Origin: an uncultured Dehalococcoidia bacterium
GTDB lineage: Bacteria > Chloroflexota > Dehalococcoidia > Lucifugimonadales > G958296245
Direction: 5' to 3'
Assembly (NCBI GenBank): GCA_958296245.1
Contig: OY282458.1
Location: forward strand, 2,546,197 to 2,610,196
Length of the DNA stretch: 64,000 nucleotides
This document shows positions 38,934 to 47,635 of the stretch, in pieces. The notes under the pieces were generated by a model. The model was not told the DNA's origin. It made no database searches and saw only the letters and a program-made list of their open reading frames with translations. Made by a program: the position numbers and the translations under genes. How positions within the stretch are numbered: the stretch's first letter is position 1; each line of letters starts with the position of its first letter.

Positions 38934-39065
38934 CCGGTTGGGATACCCTCAAAGCATCCCTTTGCGGCGGTCTATGATGAACACGCGAGTTTCCCCCAAG
39001 GCAGAGGGCGGAGATATGCTTATCACAACCCCGAGGTCTTCTGAGCCGGAGGGCCGCGGCGCATT

Positions 39066-39557
39066 CTACTTGGAGAGGCCGTCGACCACTTCCGCGTTCG
39101 GGAGCCGGGCGAGCGCCTCCGGCGATACCCATATCTTGGACGAACGGCTGCCGGAGCCTAGGATCACCCTCTCCAGATCCATCACCCTGCGGTCCACGTA
39201 GACCGGTACCTCCTTCGGGAGCGCGAACGGCGTCACTCCGCCGATCATCATTCCCGTCAGGTCGATTACCTCCTCCGCCGAGGCGAAAGAGGCGCGGGAG
39301 ACGCCCATCAGCTTGCGCACCGTCCTGTTCACGTCCAGACGGTCAGACCCTCTGACCACGCACGCGCAGTACTTCTTCGCGCCGCGTTTCGATGCAACGG
39401 CGATCGTGTTGCCGCACTCTTCCAGCCGGTAGCCGTACCTCTCGCAGAAGTCGGCCGTGTCGGCGGAGATCGGCTCGCAAGCGATAACGTCGTACGGTAC
39501 GCCGGTCTCTTCGAGGGCAGCCCCTACCCTCGCTTCGATTTCGTCGGTCTCAATCAT
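39066..39557 (-). CDS. YbaK/prolyl-tRNA editing domain protein
   Basis: This 163-residue protein matches the YbaK/ProX fold, which deacylates mischarged tRNA (Ala- or Cys-tRNA-Pro). Core motifs are the CACVVRGSDRLDVNRTVRKLMG segment, the GMMIGGVTPFALP loop and VYVDRRVMDLERVILGSGSRSSKIWVSP. The ATG at 39557 is preferred; the open frame extending to 39761 overlaps the neighbouring dehydrogenase and has no family similarity there. The specific mischarged tRNA is not known. Confidence 0.88.
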   Translation of the reverse strand: MIETDEIEARVGAALEETGVPYDVIACEPISADTADFCERYGYRLEECGNTIAVASKRGAKKYCACVVRGSDRLDVNRTVRKLMGVSRASFASAEEVIDLTGMMIGGVTPFALPKEVPVYVDRRVMDLERVILGSGSRSSKIWVSPEALARLPNAEVVDGLSK

Positions 39558-39597
39558 GGCTCCAATACCAATCCCGTGAGGGTCCCGCGCAGGTCCG

Positions 39598-40668
39598 CTA
39601 CGAGGCCCGCCCCGCCGCTTCTTCGACCGGCTGGGGCCTGCCGGTCGCGTCGCCGCCCAACCACCGGTACGGGGCAGGATAGAGCGCAAGCGACCGGTCT
39701 TCCAACGGAAGCTTGACGGGCACGCTGCCAAGACGCGCGGAGTGTACCGCCGCGACCGCAACCTCCAGGGCCTGACGCAGGTCGTGCCCCGATACCCACG
39801 GCTCGCTCCCCGTTTCCATCGATCTCAGGAACGACCGTATGGACGTGCCGAGATAGTAATGTTCCCTCCAAGGGTAGTCCGAATACCGCGGGTCCACGCG
39901 GAGCCTTGCCCCCGCATCATCGTACCCCTCGAGTATCTCCGGTGGCCCCCAATCCCATCGCACGAGGGCCTCCTTCGACCATACGTCCACGCCTCCGTAG
40001 GGCGTCTCCTTGCCGTAGATCGGACAGTCCAAGCCATTCGTGAGGTGGAGCCGCCCGTTTACGGTCAACCCCTGGTCGCAGCCGCTTCCCAGGACTTCCT
40101 GCGGCGCCGCCCAGGCGATTACCTCGTCCACCTCCGCGCCCGTGAATAGCCGGAGCACCGAGATATGCTGGCAGCCGCCGCCCGATATCTGGTTTCCCCA
40201 ACAGTGCAGGGCCGCGCCTTCGACGGCGCCGAGAGCGCCGGACTCGATGCGCTGCGCCGCCTCTCGCACCTCGCTCATGGCCCGCTGCAGGTTGCCGCCG
40301 GCGAAGACGACGCCGCGCTCCGCGCACACCCGGACCATTTCGTCGGCGTCGGCCAGGCTCGCCGCAATGGGCTTGTCGCAGGAAACACCCTTGACGCCGG
40401 CTTGGGCGCACGCGATCACGGCGTCCTTGTAATACTTGGTGGGTGTGACCACCGCCGCCGCGTCGGGAACGACGTCACGCAGCAGTGAATCGGCGTCCGG
40501 GTACAGCGCCTTCACCCCAAACCGCTCCCCGACAGCCTTGCGCCGCTCCGCGTTCCGCTCGGCGAGCGCGACGATCTCGGTATCGGGGAAATCGGCGTAG
40601 GCCTCGGCATATTGTTGCCCCAACCTGCCGCACCCTATGATTGCGACACGGTGCTTTGTGTCTGTCAT
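39598..40668 (-). CDS. Gfo/Idh/MocA family oxidoreductase
   Basis: The 356-residue protein has an N-terminal Rossmann fold (VAIIGCGRLGQQYAEAY) and the family EKP-type motif present as CDKPIA. A C-terminal alpha/beta domain (about 125-330) carries the substrate site. The family oxidises sugars or inositols with NAD(P). Its ATG overlaps the stop of the upstream flippase-like gene (ATGA, with AAGGGAG as ribosome site), so the two are coupled. Confidence 0.9.
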   Translation of the reverse strand: MTDTKHRVAIIGCGRLGQQYAEAYADFPDTEIVALAERNAERRKAVGERFGVKALYPDADSLLRDVVPDAAAVVTPTKYYKDAVIACAQAGVKGVSCDKPIAASLADADEMVRVCAERGVVFAGGNLQRAMSEVREAAQRIESGALGAVEGAALHCWGNQISGGGCQHISVLRLFTGAEVDEVIAWAAPQEVLGSGCDQGLTVNGRLHLTNGLDCPIYGKETPYGGVDVWSKEALVRWDWGPPEILEGYDDAGARLRVDPRYSDYPWREHYYLGTSIRSFLRSMETGSEPWVSGHDLRQALEVAVAAVHSARLGSVPVKLPLEDRSLALYPAPYRWLGGDATGRPQPVEEAAGRAS

Positions 40669-41747
40669 TCGGAATCTCTCCCTTGCACACCCCTCAATTC
40701 AGGCTGCGGCGTCTGGGGTGACTCAGCCACCGGTTTCTTCCCGCCGCCCCAGGAGAACACACCCTCGCGAGGCAGGAACAGAGCCGCAATTATGGTCGGC
40801 GGCAAGAAGAAGACCGCATGTATGACAACCGCATAACCGAACGCTGCCGACCTATCTACGTCGAAGAACCCCAGCAGGGAGACCACCGCCCATTCGAAAG
40901 TCCCGATCGCGCTGGGCGCCGCGGGTACTACGGTGGAGAAGAAGATGGTCCCGATGATCACCAGCATGGCCGTCACCGGGGATATCGGCAGGCCGATCCC
41001 ATCGGCGGTCACCCAAGCCGCCGCGCCAACCATCAGCCAGTAAACCAAGGTGGCCGCGAAAGAAGCCGCCAGCCGCGCCCTCTCCCTCTCCAGGTCTCTC
41101 ACCGCGGCGGCAAAGGCGGCCAAGAAGGGTACGTGCCTTGTCAACGCCAGCACCTGACCGCACCAGATGATGAGTCTGATGAAAGCCCCTATGAGGAGAG
41201 TGAGAGCTATCACCCCGCAGAGGTACAACAAGAACGCCCGCATCTCCGGAGCAAGGTTTAACGAGAACACCCAGACGTCCGGCACAAGATCCAACAAGAA
41301 CGCCCGGATATCCGGCACCAGGACGGGGGCGATCCCGAACATTAGCATGGTGGCTATGACGTCCACCGCCCGCTCCATGCCCAACGTGGCGAGAGCGGTC
41401 GCCGGCTTGACTTTGTCACGAATAGTCAGGATGGCAAACTGCACCGCTTCGCTTGCTATGCGCAAGGGCAGGAAGTTGTTGAGCCCGATGCCCACGTTCT
41501 GGATGATGAACAACCGCGGGATGCTGGGCCGAGGCTCGCGAACGAATAGGACGTGCCATCGGGCAGCCCTGACCAAGCTGGCAAGCATGAACAGGGCTAG
41601 GGATAGCGTGGTCATAACCGGAGACACGCCGGACAGGTGACTGACCACCTCACCCCAGTCCAGGCCGCGCACCGCCAACCACCCCAGCACTATGCTTGCG
41701 ACTACCCCCAGCGCCACCCTGCCCCACGTCAACGTTCGCCTTCTCAT
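40665..41747 (-). CDS. Flippase-like (UPF0104/LPG-synthase TM region) membrane protein
   Basis: The 360-residue protein has 7-9 membrane helices and family motifs of the AglD/UPF0104 flippase-like group: a charged segment RAARWHVLF after helix 2, then GIGLNNFLPLRIASEAVQF, and VVPAAPSAIGTFEWAVVSLL near the C-terminus. Relatives are linked to lipid or glycolipid translocation. Here it precedes, and is coupled to, a sugar-type dehydrogenase, which fits envelope glycan work. This is an inference. Confidence 0.85.
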   Translation of the reverse strand: MRRRTLTWGRVALGVVASIVLGWLAVRGLDWGEVVSHLSGVSPVMTTLSLALFMLASLVRAARWHVLFVREPRPSIPRLFIIQNVGIGLNNFLPLRIASEAVQFAILTIRDKVKPATALATLGMERAVDVIATMLMFGIAPVLVPDIRAFLLDLVPDVWVFSLNLAPEMRAFLLYLCGVIALTLLIGAFIRLIIWCGQVLALTRHVPFLAAFAAAVRDLERERARLAASFAATLVYWLMVGAAAWVTADGIGLPISPVTAMLVIIGTIFFSTVVPAAPSAIGTFEWAVVSLLGFFDVDRSAAFGYAVVIHAVFFLPPTIIAALFLPREGVFSWGGGKKPVAESPQTPQPELRGVQGRDSE

Positions 41748-42106
41748 GTATAGAGCATATCCTGACTCAGACCGTAGAGAGACCCTTCGGCCATCCTCCC
41801 GTGCGTCCTTCCTGTCCTGAATAGCAGGGCTGCGGGAGACCTCTTTCGGTCTCCTTGTTTCAGTCTCCCTGCAGCCCTCATTTCCCGGCTAAGAAGGGAG
41901 ATAGATTATATCTGATGGACACCATACCGGCGCAGGACGCTATTAGCGCCGCCCGCCCGCTTGCTCGAATACCCTTGCCCAGCCAACGCAGTAGTATAAT
42001 TGGGTTCCCTGCCCTATTCCACCCGGGCAGGAGGGCTGGGGCTACGCCAGCCGAAAAGGGCCTTACGAAGTCTGAACAGCCACACCGGACGTGGGAGGCG
42101 CTTCAC
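41748..42106. other. Divergent intergenic region with degenerate MITE copy
   Basis: Between the flippase-like gene and tatD-like gene are nested inverted repeats (GGAGACC/GGTCTCC at 41836-41854, inside AGGGCTGC and GCAGCCCT) and a degenerate copy of the GTAACTGTTCAG element. Its right end GCCGAAAAGGGCCTTACGAA-GTCTGAACAG is at 42050-42080 and its left end TTTCAGTCTCCCT near 41859. No gene is visible. Confidence 0.4.
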
Positions 42107-42931
42107 GTGCTGGCCGACTGCCATACGCACCTCGATTCCTACTCAGACCGTGAGGTCGCCGAGGTCCTCGCCCGGGCGCTATGCGCGGGGGTGGGGTTTG
42201 TCATCGCCGCAGGCACCACCGTCGCCTCATCGGAGCGCGCGGCTGCATTGTCGAAGAGATTCCCTGAGGTCTTCTCGGGGATTGGGATTCACCCCATGGA
42301 GCTGGACGGGTTCGTCGACGACGCGTCCGTGGCTCGCCTCATGCGGCTGGCGGCTTCGACCGGCAAGGTCCTGGTCGTGAGCGAGATCGGACTCGACTTC
42401 ATGGGGGGCATGCCCGACCGGGCGATGCAATACCAAGCGTTCCGTGAACAGGTGCGTATTGCCCTCGATCTGCGGCTCCCCATCGTATTCCACAGCCGCG
42501 AGTCCCACGCTGAGGCTCTCCGCGTGCTGAGGGAGGAGCGGGCCTACGAGGTCGGCGGCGCCATGCACTACTTCCAAGCGGACCTGAACACGGCCAGGCA
42601 GGCCATAGACCTGGGTTTCCACATCTCCTTGGCGAGACCGCTGTTGAGGCTGCCGCGGCTCCAGGACGTGGCGTCGCAATTGCCCCTGAGCAGCATCGTA
42701 CTCGAGACGGACGCTGCCCCTCAGCCGTTCAAGGCCAAACGGGAGAACTGGACAGAGCCCCGCCACCTGAAGGACGTCGCGCGGAAGCTCGCCGAGCTCA
42801 AAGGCGTTTCGCTGGAGGAGGTCGAGGCCGTAACCACCGCAAACCTCCTGGGCATGGTGAGCCGCGTCACCGTCGAGAAGTACGTCCATATAGACCATTC
42901 CGACTATGGCAACGCGGCGGGGCCGACGTGA
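42107..42931 (+). CDS. TatD-family metal-dependent hydrolase (DNase-like)
   Basis: This 274-residue TIM-barrel protein begins LADCHTHLDSY, giving the HxH metal motif. It continues with GIGIHPMEL, SEIGLDF (metal-ligand Glu), IVFHSRESHAEAL, the hydrophobic barrel strands and ETDAAPQPF (Asp ligand), the full set for TatD enzymes. The GTG at 42107 has GGGAGG upstream. The family removes 3' ends of DNA or acts as D-aminoacyl-tRNA deacylase. Its stop overlaps the next gene. Confidence 0.9.
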   Translation: MLADCHTHLDSYSDREVAEVLARALCAGVGFVIAAGTTVASSERAAALSKRFPEVFSGIGIHPMELDGFVDDASVARLMRLAASTGKVLVVSEIGLDFMGGMPDRAMQYQAFREQVRIALDLRLPIVFHSRESHAEALRVLREERAYEVGGAMHYFQADLNTARQAIDLGFHISLARPLLRLPRLQDVASQLPLSSIVLETDAAPQPFKAKRENWTEPRHLKDVARKLAELKGVSLEEVEAVTTANLLGMVSRVTVEKYVHIDHSDYGNAAGPT

Positions 42932-44040
42932 GCGCCCTCGATTCGCTGAATCTCGGAGTCGCCGGGGCCGCGCGGCGCGGCGGCAGTCTGGCCCGCGCCA
43001 TGGAAGTCTTGGACTTCGCGCGTGTCCACGCGGTGTGCGACACGAACCCGGACGGGCGAGATGCCGCCAAGACGGAGTTGGGCGCCAGTGAGGCATACCG
43101 CGACTACGAGGAGATGCTCGATAAGTCAGACGTCGACGCCGTGATCATCGGCACGCCGATGCCGCTGCACGTCCCCCAGGCTATCGCCGCCCTGGAGCGC
43201 CGTATCCACGTACTGAGCGAGGTGCCTGCCGGGGTATCTATCGACGAGTGCCGGGAGCTGGTGCAGGCCTGGCGCCGGAGCCGCGCAACCTACTCTATGG
43301 GCGAAAACTACGTGTACACGCGCTCGAACCAGACCGTCAAGCAGCTCGTGCTCGCCGGTCTGTTCGGCGCCCCATACTACGCGGAGGGCGAATACCTCCA
43401 TGAGCTCAAGGATCTGAACGAGACCACGCGATGGCGCCGTACCTGGCAGACCGGAATAGACGGGATAACCTACGGTACCCATAGCCTGGGGCCGATTCTG
43501 AGTTGGATGCCCGGGGACCGGGTCGCCAGCGTTGCCTGTGCGGGAAGCGGACACCACTATGCCGACCCGCGAGGAGACCTATACGAGAACGAGGACTCCT
43601 GCGTGATGTTATGCAAGATGCGGTCCGGCGGACTCGTCAAGGTCAGGGTCGACATGCTTTCCGACCGGCCGCACGCTACGGGCAATTTCCAGCTTCAGGG
43701 CACAGACGGTTGCTACGAGTCGGCCCGAGCCCACGGCGAGAAGGACCGCGTTTGGCTGCGGTCCCGCTCGAAGGGCGCCGCATGGATGGACCTCGACGAC
43801 CTCGTAGAGGAGTTCATGCCAGAGACGTGGCGCAAGTACGGCGAGAAGGCCGCCGCTGCCGGCCACGGCGGCAGCGACCTGATCGAGATCGTTGACTTCG
43901 CGAATGCAATCAGGGACGGCAGCGAGCCGGAGGTGGGCATGCACGAGGCCATGGACATGACCCTGCCCGGGCTGGTCAGCCAGCAGTCGATCTCCGAGGA
44001 GTCTCGGTGGATGGACGTACCGGACTCCAGGGACTGGTAG
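42928..44040 (+). CDS. Gfo/Idh/MocA family oxidoreductase
   Basis: The 370-residue protein has an N-terminal Rossmann domain. The motif is partly altered (GVAGAARRGGSLARAM), with IIGTPMPLHVPQAI and an E-x-P motif SEVPAG following. The substrate domain has the catalytic-type segment GITYGTHSLGPIL. The GTG overlaps the tatD-like stop (GTGA). It is not a close copy of the dehydrogenase at 39598, so the two probably act on different sugars or inositols. Confidence 0.88.
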   Translation: MSALDSLNLGVAGAARRGGSLARAMEVLDFARVHAVCDTNPDGRDAAKTELGASEAYRDYEEMLDKSDVDAVIIGTPMPLHVPQAIAALERRIHVLSEVPAGVSIDECRELVQAWRRSRATYSMGENYVYTRSNQTVKQLVLAGLFGAPYYAEGEYLHELKDLNETTRWRRTWQTGIDGITYGTHSLGPILSWMPGDRVASVACAGSGHHYADPRGDLYENEDSCVMLCKMRSGGLVKVRVDMLSDRPHATGNFQLQGTDGCYESARAHGEKDRVWLRSRSKGAAWMDLDDLVEEFMPETWRKYGEKAAAAGHGGSDLIEIVDFANAIRDGSEPEVGMHEAMDMTLPGLVSQQSISEESRWMDVPDSRDW

Positions 44041-44084
44041 TAGCCTAGTGGCCTAACACTTTTTGAAATGACGGAACTAACTCG

Positions 44085-44190
44085 GGAGGAATCTCCCTCG
44101 GGGTGTGCAGAGCGGCGCAGCTCCTCGCCGGGGGCGTGGGGGTGCCCCCACCTCCACATAGGGCGGGTGGGCGGGAATCTCAACGTCAGG
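44085..44190. repeat. Single copy of the dispersed 'cggggtgtgcaga' element
   Basis: This stretch contains cggggtgtgcagagcggcgc, a gtgggggtgcccccac hairpin, and ctccacatagggcgg, then gggaatctcaa. It matches one unit of the five-copy tandem array at 62,085-62,850. It lies between a Gfo/Idh gene and a convergent TPP enzyme. Confidence 0.7.
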
Positions 44191-44225
44191 TGGGGAATCT
44201 CAAGACGGTAGCCCCCCGCCCGGCG

Positions 44226-45863
44226 TCATGGGAACTGGGAGAAGTCGTACCCTTCCTTGACGATGCAGTCCAACAATGCGGGCCGACCGGTGCGGGTAAC
44301 CGCGACCGCGCGCCGTAGGGCGGGAACGAAGTCGCCAGGTTTCTCAACCTTCATCGCCCACGCCCCGAGGGCGCCGGCCAACTTCTCGTAGTCGCCGTAC
44401 TGCGTCAGTGCGTCGTACGTCTCGGCCGAATAGGGCATGTGGCCCCGCTCGATCGCCATGACTTGGTTGTTGAACACGATGGTCAGTATGCCTATCTTGT
44501 TCCGCACTGCGGTCTCGATGTCAATGCCAACCATACCGATGGCAGCGTCGCCCATCATGTTTACGCACAGCTTGTCCGGCTCGGCCAGTTTGGCGCCCAT
44601 CGTGATGCCCAAACCGTAGCCCAACTGCGTTGACTTGCCCCAGCCCATGTAGGTGTGTGGGGCGACCGTCTCCCAGAACGGCACGATCTGCTCTCGAGGG
44701 CTACCCGCGTCGTGGGTGACGATGGTGTTGGCGCGGTCCACGTTGTGGAGAAGGTCCCAGATGATCCGATACTGGTTGATCGGGACCTCGTCCGAGGTGA
44801 GCTGGGGCATCCATTCATCCAGCCACTCCCTCTTCAGCGCCGCGACCTCAGGCGCGGCGTCCCTGTCGTTCTTGCGGCCTACCCCGCCGGTCTGCGCCTC
44901 GATCTCCGCGATGAGCGCTTGCAGAACCAGCCTCGCGTCGCCCAAGACGGCGTGGTCGGTCTTGTAGTTCTTGTTGATCGCCGTGGGGTCGTTGGTCGAG
45001 TGAATGATCACCTTGCCCGGCGGTATCGCCCTGCCGTACCCCGTTGGAGTGAAGCTACAGCCTATGCCAAAGACGACGTCCGCCTTGTCGAGGAAGTGGG
45101 CCGCCTGCTTGGTCGTCGACGTGGAGGCCGCGCCCAATGCGAGCGGGTGGTTCTCGGGGAAGGCGCTCTTGCCTGGCAACGTCGTCATCACCGGCGCCTG
45201 CAGCAGTTCTGCGATCCTCTGCAACTCGTCCCAGGCATTGGCGTAGAGGCACCCCTGCCCCGCGTGTATGAGGGGGCTCTCAGCCTTGAGCAGCACCGAT
45301 GCAACCTCCCTTACGTCCGCCGGGTCAGGCGCGAACCGGTTGCCGTTGACAGGGGAGTACGCCAAGTCCCCGGGGTACTCCTGCTGCCATATCTCCCTGG
45401 GCACCTCCAGCAGCACCGGGCCGCCCCTGCCTGTGCGAAGTTGGTAGAAGGCGCGGCGCATGAATTCGGGTATGCGGTCGATCTGGTTGATCACCGCCGA
45501 CCACTTCGTGACTCCGGCGTAGTTCTTCGCGACCTCGAACACGCCCGTCTTGTAGGTCATGTTGCTGTAGTCGGAGCCCGCTATTAGCAGTACGGGTACG
45601 TTGTCAGCATATGCCTGAGCGGCGCCGGGGAACGCGTTCTCCGCGCCGGGGCCCTGCTGCATGGCAAAGACGCCCAGTCTCTGCCCACTGGTAGTGCGGC
45701 TGAAACCGTCTGCGATCGCCATGCCGACGCGCTCCTGCCGGCACAGCACGGGGCGGACCTCGATCTTCGCCGCGGCGTCGATCATCTCCTGGGCCGGGAA
45801 GACGGACAGGAACTCGATGCCCTCTCGCTTCAGTATCTCCGCTATAGCATCGGCGCCGTTCAT
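44226..45863 (-). CDS. Thiamine-pyrophosphate-dependent enzyme (acetolactate synthase-like)
   Basis: This 545-residue enzyme has the three-domain TPP fold: a PYR domain with the catalytic Glu (LCRQERVGMAIADGFSR, E44), a central domain, and a PP domain with the cofactor motif (MMGDAAIGMVGIDIETAV ... VFNN, GDA in place of GDG). The family includes acetolactate synthase, benzoylformate decarboxylase and oxalyl-CoA decarboxylase relatives; the substrate cannot be assigned. A ribosome site AGGAG precedes the ATG. Confidence 0.88.
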   Translation of the reverse strand: MNGADAIAEILKREGIEFLSVFPAQEMIDAAAKIEVRPVLCRQERVGMAIADGFSRTTSGQRLGVFAMQQGPGAENAFPGAAQAYADNVPVLLIAGSDYSNMTYKTGVFEVAKNYAGVTKWSAVINQIDRIPEFMRRAFYQLRTGRGGPVLLEVPREIWQQEYPGDLAYSPVNGNRFAPDPADVREVASVLLKAESPLIHAGQGCLYANAWDELQRIAELLQAPVMTTLPGKSAFPENHPLALGAASTSTTKQAAHFLDKADVVFGIGCSFTPTGYGRAIPPGKVIIHSTNDPTAINKNYKTDHAVLGDARLVLQALIAEIEAQTGGVGRKNDRDAAPEVAALKREWLDEWMPQLTSDEVPINQYRIIWDLLHNVDRANTIVTHDAGSPREQIVPFWETVAPHTYMGWGKSTQLGYGLGITMGAKLAEPDKLCVNMMGDAAIGMVGIDIETAVRNKIGILTIVFNNQVMAIERGHMPYSAETYDALTQYGDYEKLAGALGAWAMKVEKPGDFVPALRRAVAVTRTGRPALLDCIVKEGYDFSQFP

Positions 45864-46155
45864 ATCTTGAATCTCCTGGGGTGTTGAGTACTAAGGGACC
45901 TCTGTACAGTCCGTGGGTCGTGGCATCGTAACATAGGGAATCTGGCCGGGTCGACCGGTTATTCAAAGCGCCGCGCCTGCGCGTATCCCCCCGCCGCCCC
46001 GTTCGCCAACGCCCTGCTTGGACGAGCCCTGAGACAGACTCCGAGCACCGTGTGGTTCGATAAATCCCCCCATACCCTTCATAATATCTTCAAACATGGC
46101 CGGTACAGTGGGCATCATCTCGCAGGAGCGGGAAATACATATCGGAGGTGTCGGA

Positions 46156-46818
46156 ATGAAGAAGGTAGTGTTTGGCTTGCTGGTGGCCGCATTGGCGGCT
46201 GTCGGCGTGATGGGCGGCATAGTACTGGCGCAGAGCGCCGACGCGGGCGCGGGCAAGAGCTTCGCGGAGCGGGTGGCGGAGATACTCGGACTCGACAGCG
46301 CGACGGTTGAGGACGCCATGACGCAGGCAAAATCGGACATGGCGGACGAGCGCGTCCAGACCGTGCTCGATAAGATGGTCACGGCGGGCAAGGTGACGCA
46401 GGCACAAGCGGACGCATACCTGACGTGGCATCGGGCGAGGCCGGAAGGCGCCGGAGACGGTTTCTTCTTCGACTTCAACCCAACCGCACGCGCGGATCTC
46501 GAAGCCAAGCTCGCGGAGGCAGTCACAGCCGGCGAGATCACGCAAGCGAAGGCCGACGCATACCTCGCGCGCTATCAATCCGCGCTGGACACGGCGGAAA
46601 CGCGTTTCCAGACACGGATCGACAAGATGGTCGCAGCGGACAAGATCACGCAAGCGCAGGCCGACGCATACATGGCCTGGTATCAGACGCGGCCGGCAGG
46701 CGTCGGGACCGGTTGGGACCACGGATGGTTCGGTCCCAAGAAGGGTCGAGGCTCCGACCACGGATGGCACGGTTCCAAGAGCCGATGGGGCCATGACTGG
46801 GGCCGGAAGGACTCCTAA
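46156..46818 (+). CDS. Secreted helical-hairpin protein with His/Trp-rich tail
   Basis: This 220-residue protein starts at the ATG 46156 with GGAGGTG upstream. A signal peptide (about 1-30, KKVVFGLLVAALAAVGVMGGIVLAQS) precedes three helical repeats of the type VLDKMVTAGKVTQAQADAYL, DLEAKLAEAVTAGEITQAKAD and RIDKMVAADKITQAQADAYM, resembling DUF2680. The tail (from about 185) is rich in His, Trp, Asp and Gly (WDHGWFGPKK, DHGWHGSK) and could bind metal. It is 122 bp before a two-component system on the same strand and may be its sensor partner or target, like periplasmic CpxP or Spy proteins; this is inferred. Confidence 0.8.
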   Translation: MKKVVFGLLVAALAAVGVMGGIVLAQSADAGAGKSFAERVAEILGLDSATVEDAMTQAKSDMADERVQTVLDKMVTAGKVTQAQADAYLTWHRARPEGAGDGFFFDFNPTARADLEAKLAEAVTAGEITQAKADAYLARYQSALDTAETRFQTRIDKMVAADKITQAQADAYMAWYQTRPAGVGTGWDHGWFGPKKGRGSDHGWHGSKSRWGHDWGRKDS

Positions 46819-46939
46819 AAGAAGGCAAGTCGTCGTAAGGTAGAGTCGAGCCGAATCTCTGATAGCGTGAGGGCGGCGAGCGGCGATGCCCCGCTTGTGG
46901 TCTTCACGCTATTCGCTTGTGAGACAACGGGAGGATCCG

Positions 46940-47635
46940 TTGGGAAGCAAAGTCCTGCTCATCGAAGACGACCCCGGAGTCGTAGACATCGCACGCACGT
47001 ACTTGGCCCACGATGGGCACGACGTGCTGGTCGCAAACGACGGGATGGAAGGGCTTCGGCTCGCGCGTGAAAGCAACCCGGACCTCCTCGTCCTGGACCT
47101 CATGCTTCCAAAGATCGACGGGGTGGAGGTGTGCCGAGTCATTCGAGAGGAGTCCGACGTTCCCATCGTGATGTTGACAGCCCGGTACGGGGAGGAAGAC
47201 CGGCTGGCGGGGTTGGATCTCGGCGCGGACGACTACATCACCAAGCCGTACAGTCCCAAGGAGCTATGCGCCAGAGTGCGGGCGGTGCTACGGCGCGCGG
47301 CGAGGCAGAATGGCAGCCGGCAAGAGGATGTCATCCAGTACGGCATCATCCGCGTCGACCAGGTCCAGCGAACGGCGGCCGTCGGAGGGCGGCAGGTCAC
47401 TCTCACGCCTACGGAGTTCCGTCTCCTGTTCATGTTCCTCAACGACCCGGGGCGGACGTTCACCCGCGATCAGATCATCGACAAGGCGTTCGGCTACGAC
47501 TTCGACGGATTCGACCGCACCGTGGACGCGCACGTCTCGCATCTCAGACGCAAGCTCGAGGCAGATGGAGAACCTCGGTACATTCATACGGTCTATGAAG
47601 TAGGGTACAGGTTTGGCGATGCAAAGACTCGGTAA
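46940..47635 (+). CDS. OmpR/PhoB-type response regulator
   Basis: The 231-residue protein has a receiver domain with the phosphoacceptor D53 (VLDLMLPK), acidic pair ED, Thr (MLTAR) and Lys (ITKPY), and a winged-helix DNA-binding domain (about 130-225, LTPTEFRLLFMFLNDPGRTFTRDQI). The TTG at 46940 has GGGAGG 5 nt upstream and is favoured over the upstream ATG at 46886. It overlaps the following histidine kinase gene. Confidence 0.95.
   Translation: MGSKVLLIEDDPGVVDIARTYLAHDGHDVLVANDGMEGLRLARESNPDLLVLDLMLPKIDGVEVCRVIREESDVPIVMLTARYGEEDRLAGLDLGADDYITKPYSPKELCARVRAVLRRAARQNGSRQEDVIQYGIIRVDQVQRTAAVGGRQVTLTPTEFRLLFMFLNDPGRTFTRDQIIDKAFGYDFDGFDRTVDAHVSHLRRKLEADGEPRYIHTVYEVGYRFGDAKTR

Noticed and set aside
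45963-46541. Minus-strand 192-codon ORF
   Set aside because: It is antisense to the well-supported secreted protein with signal peptide at 46,156.
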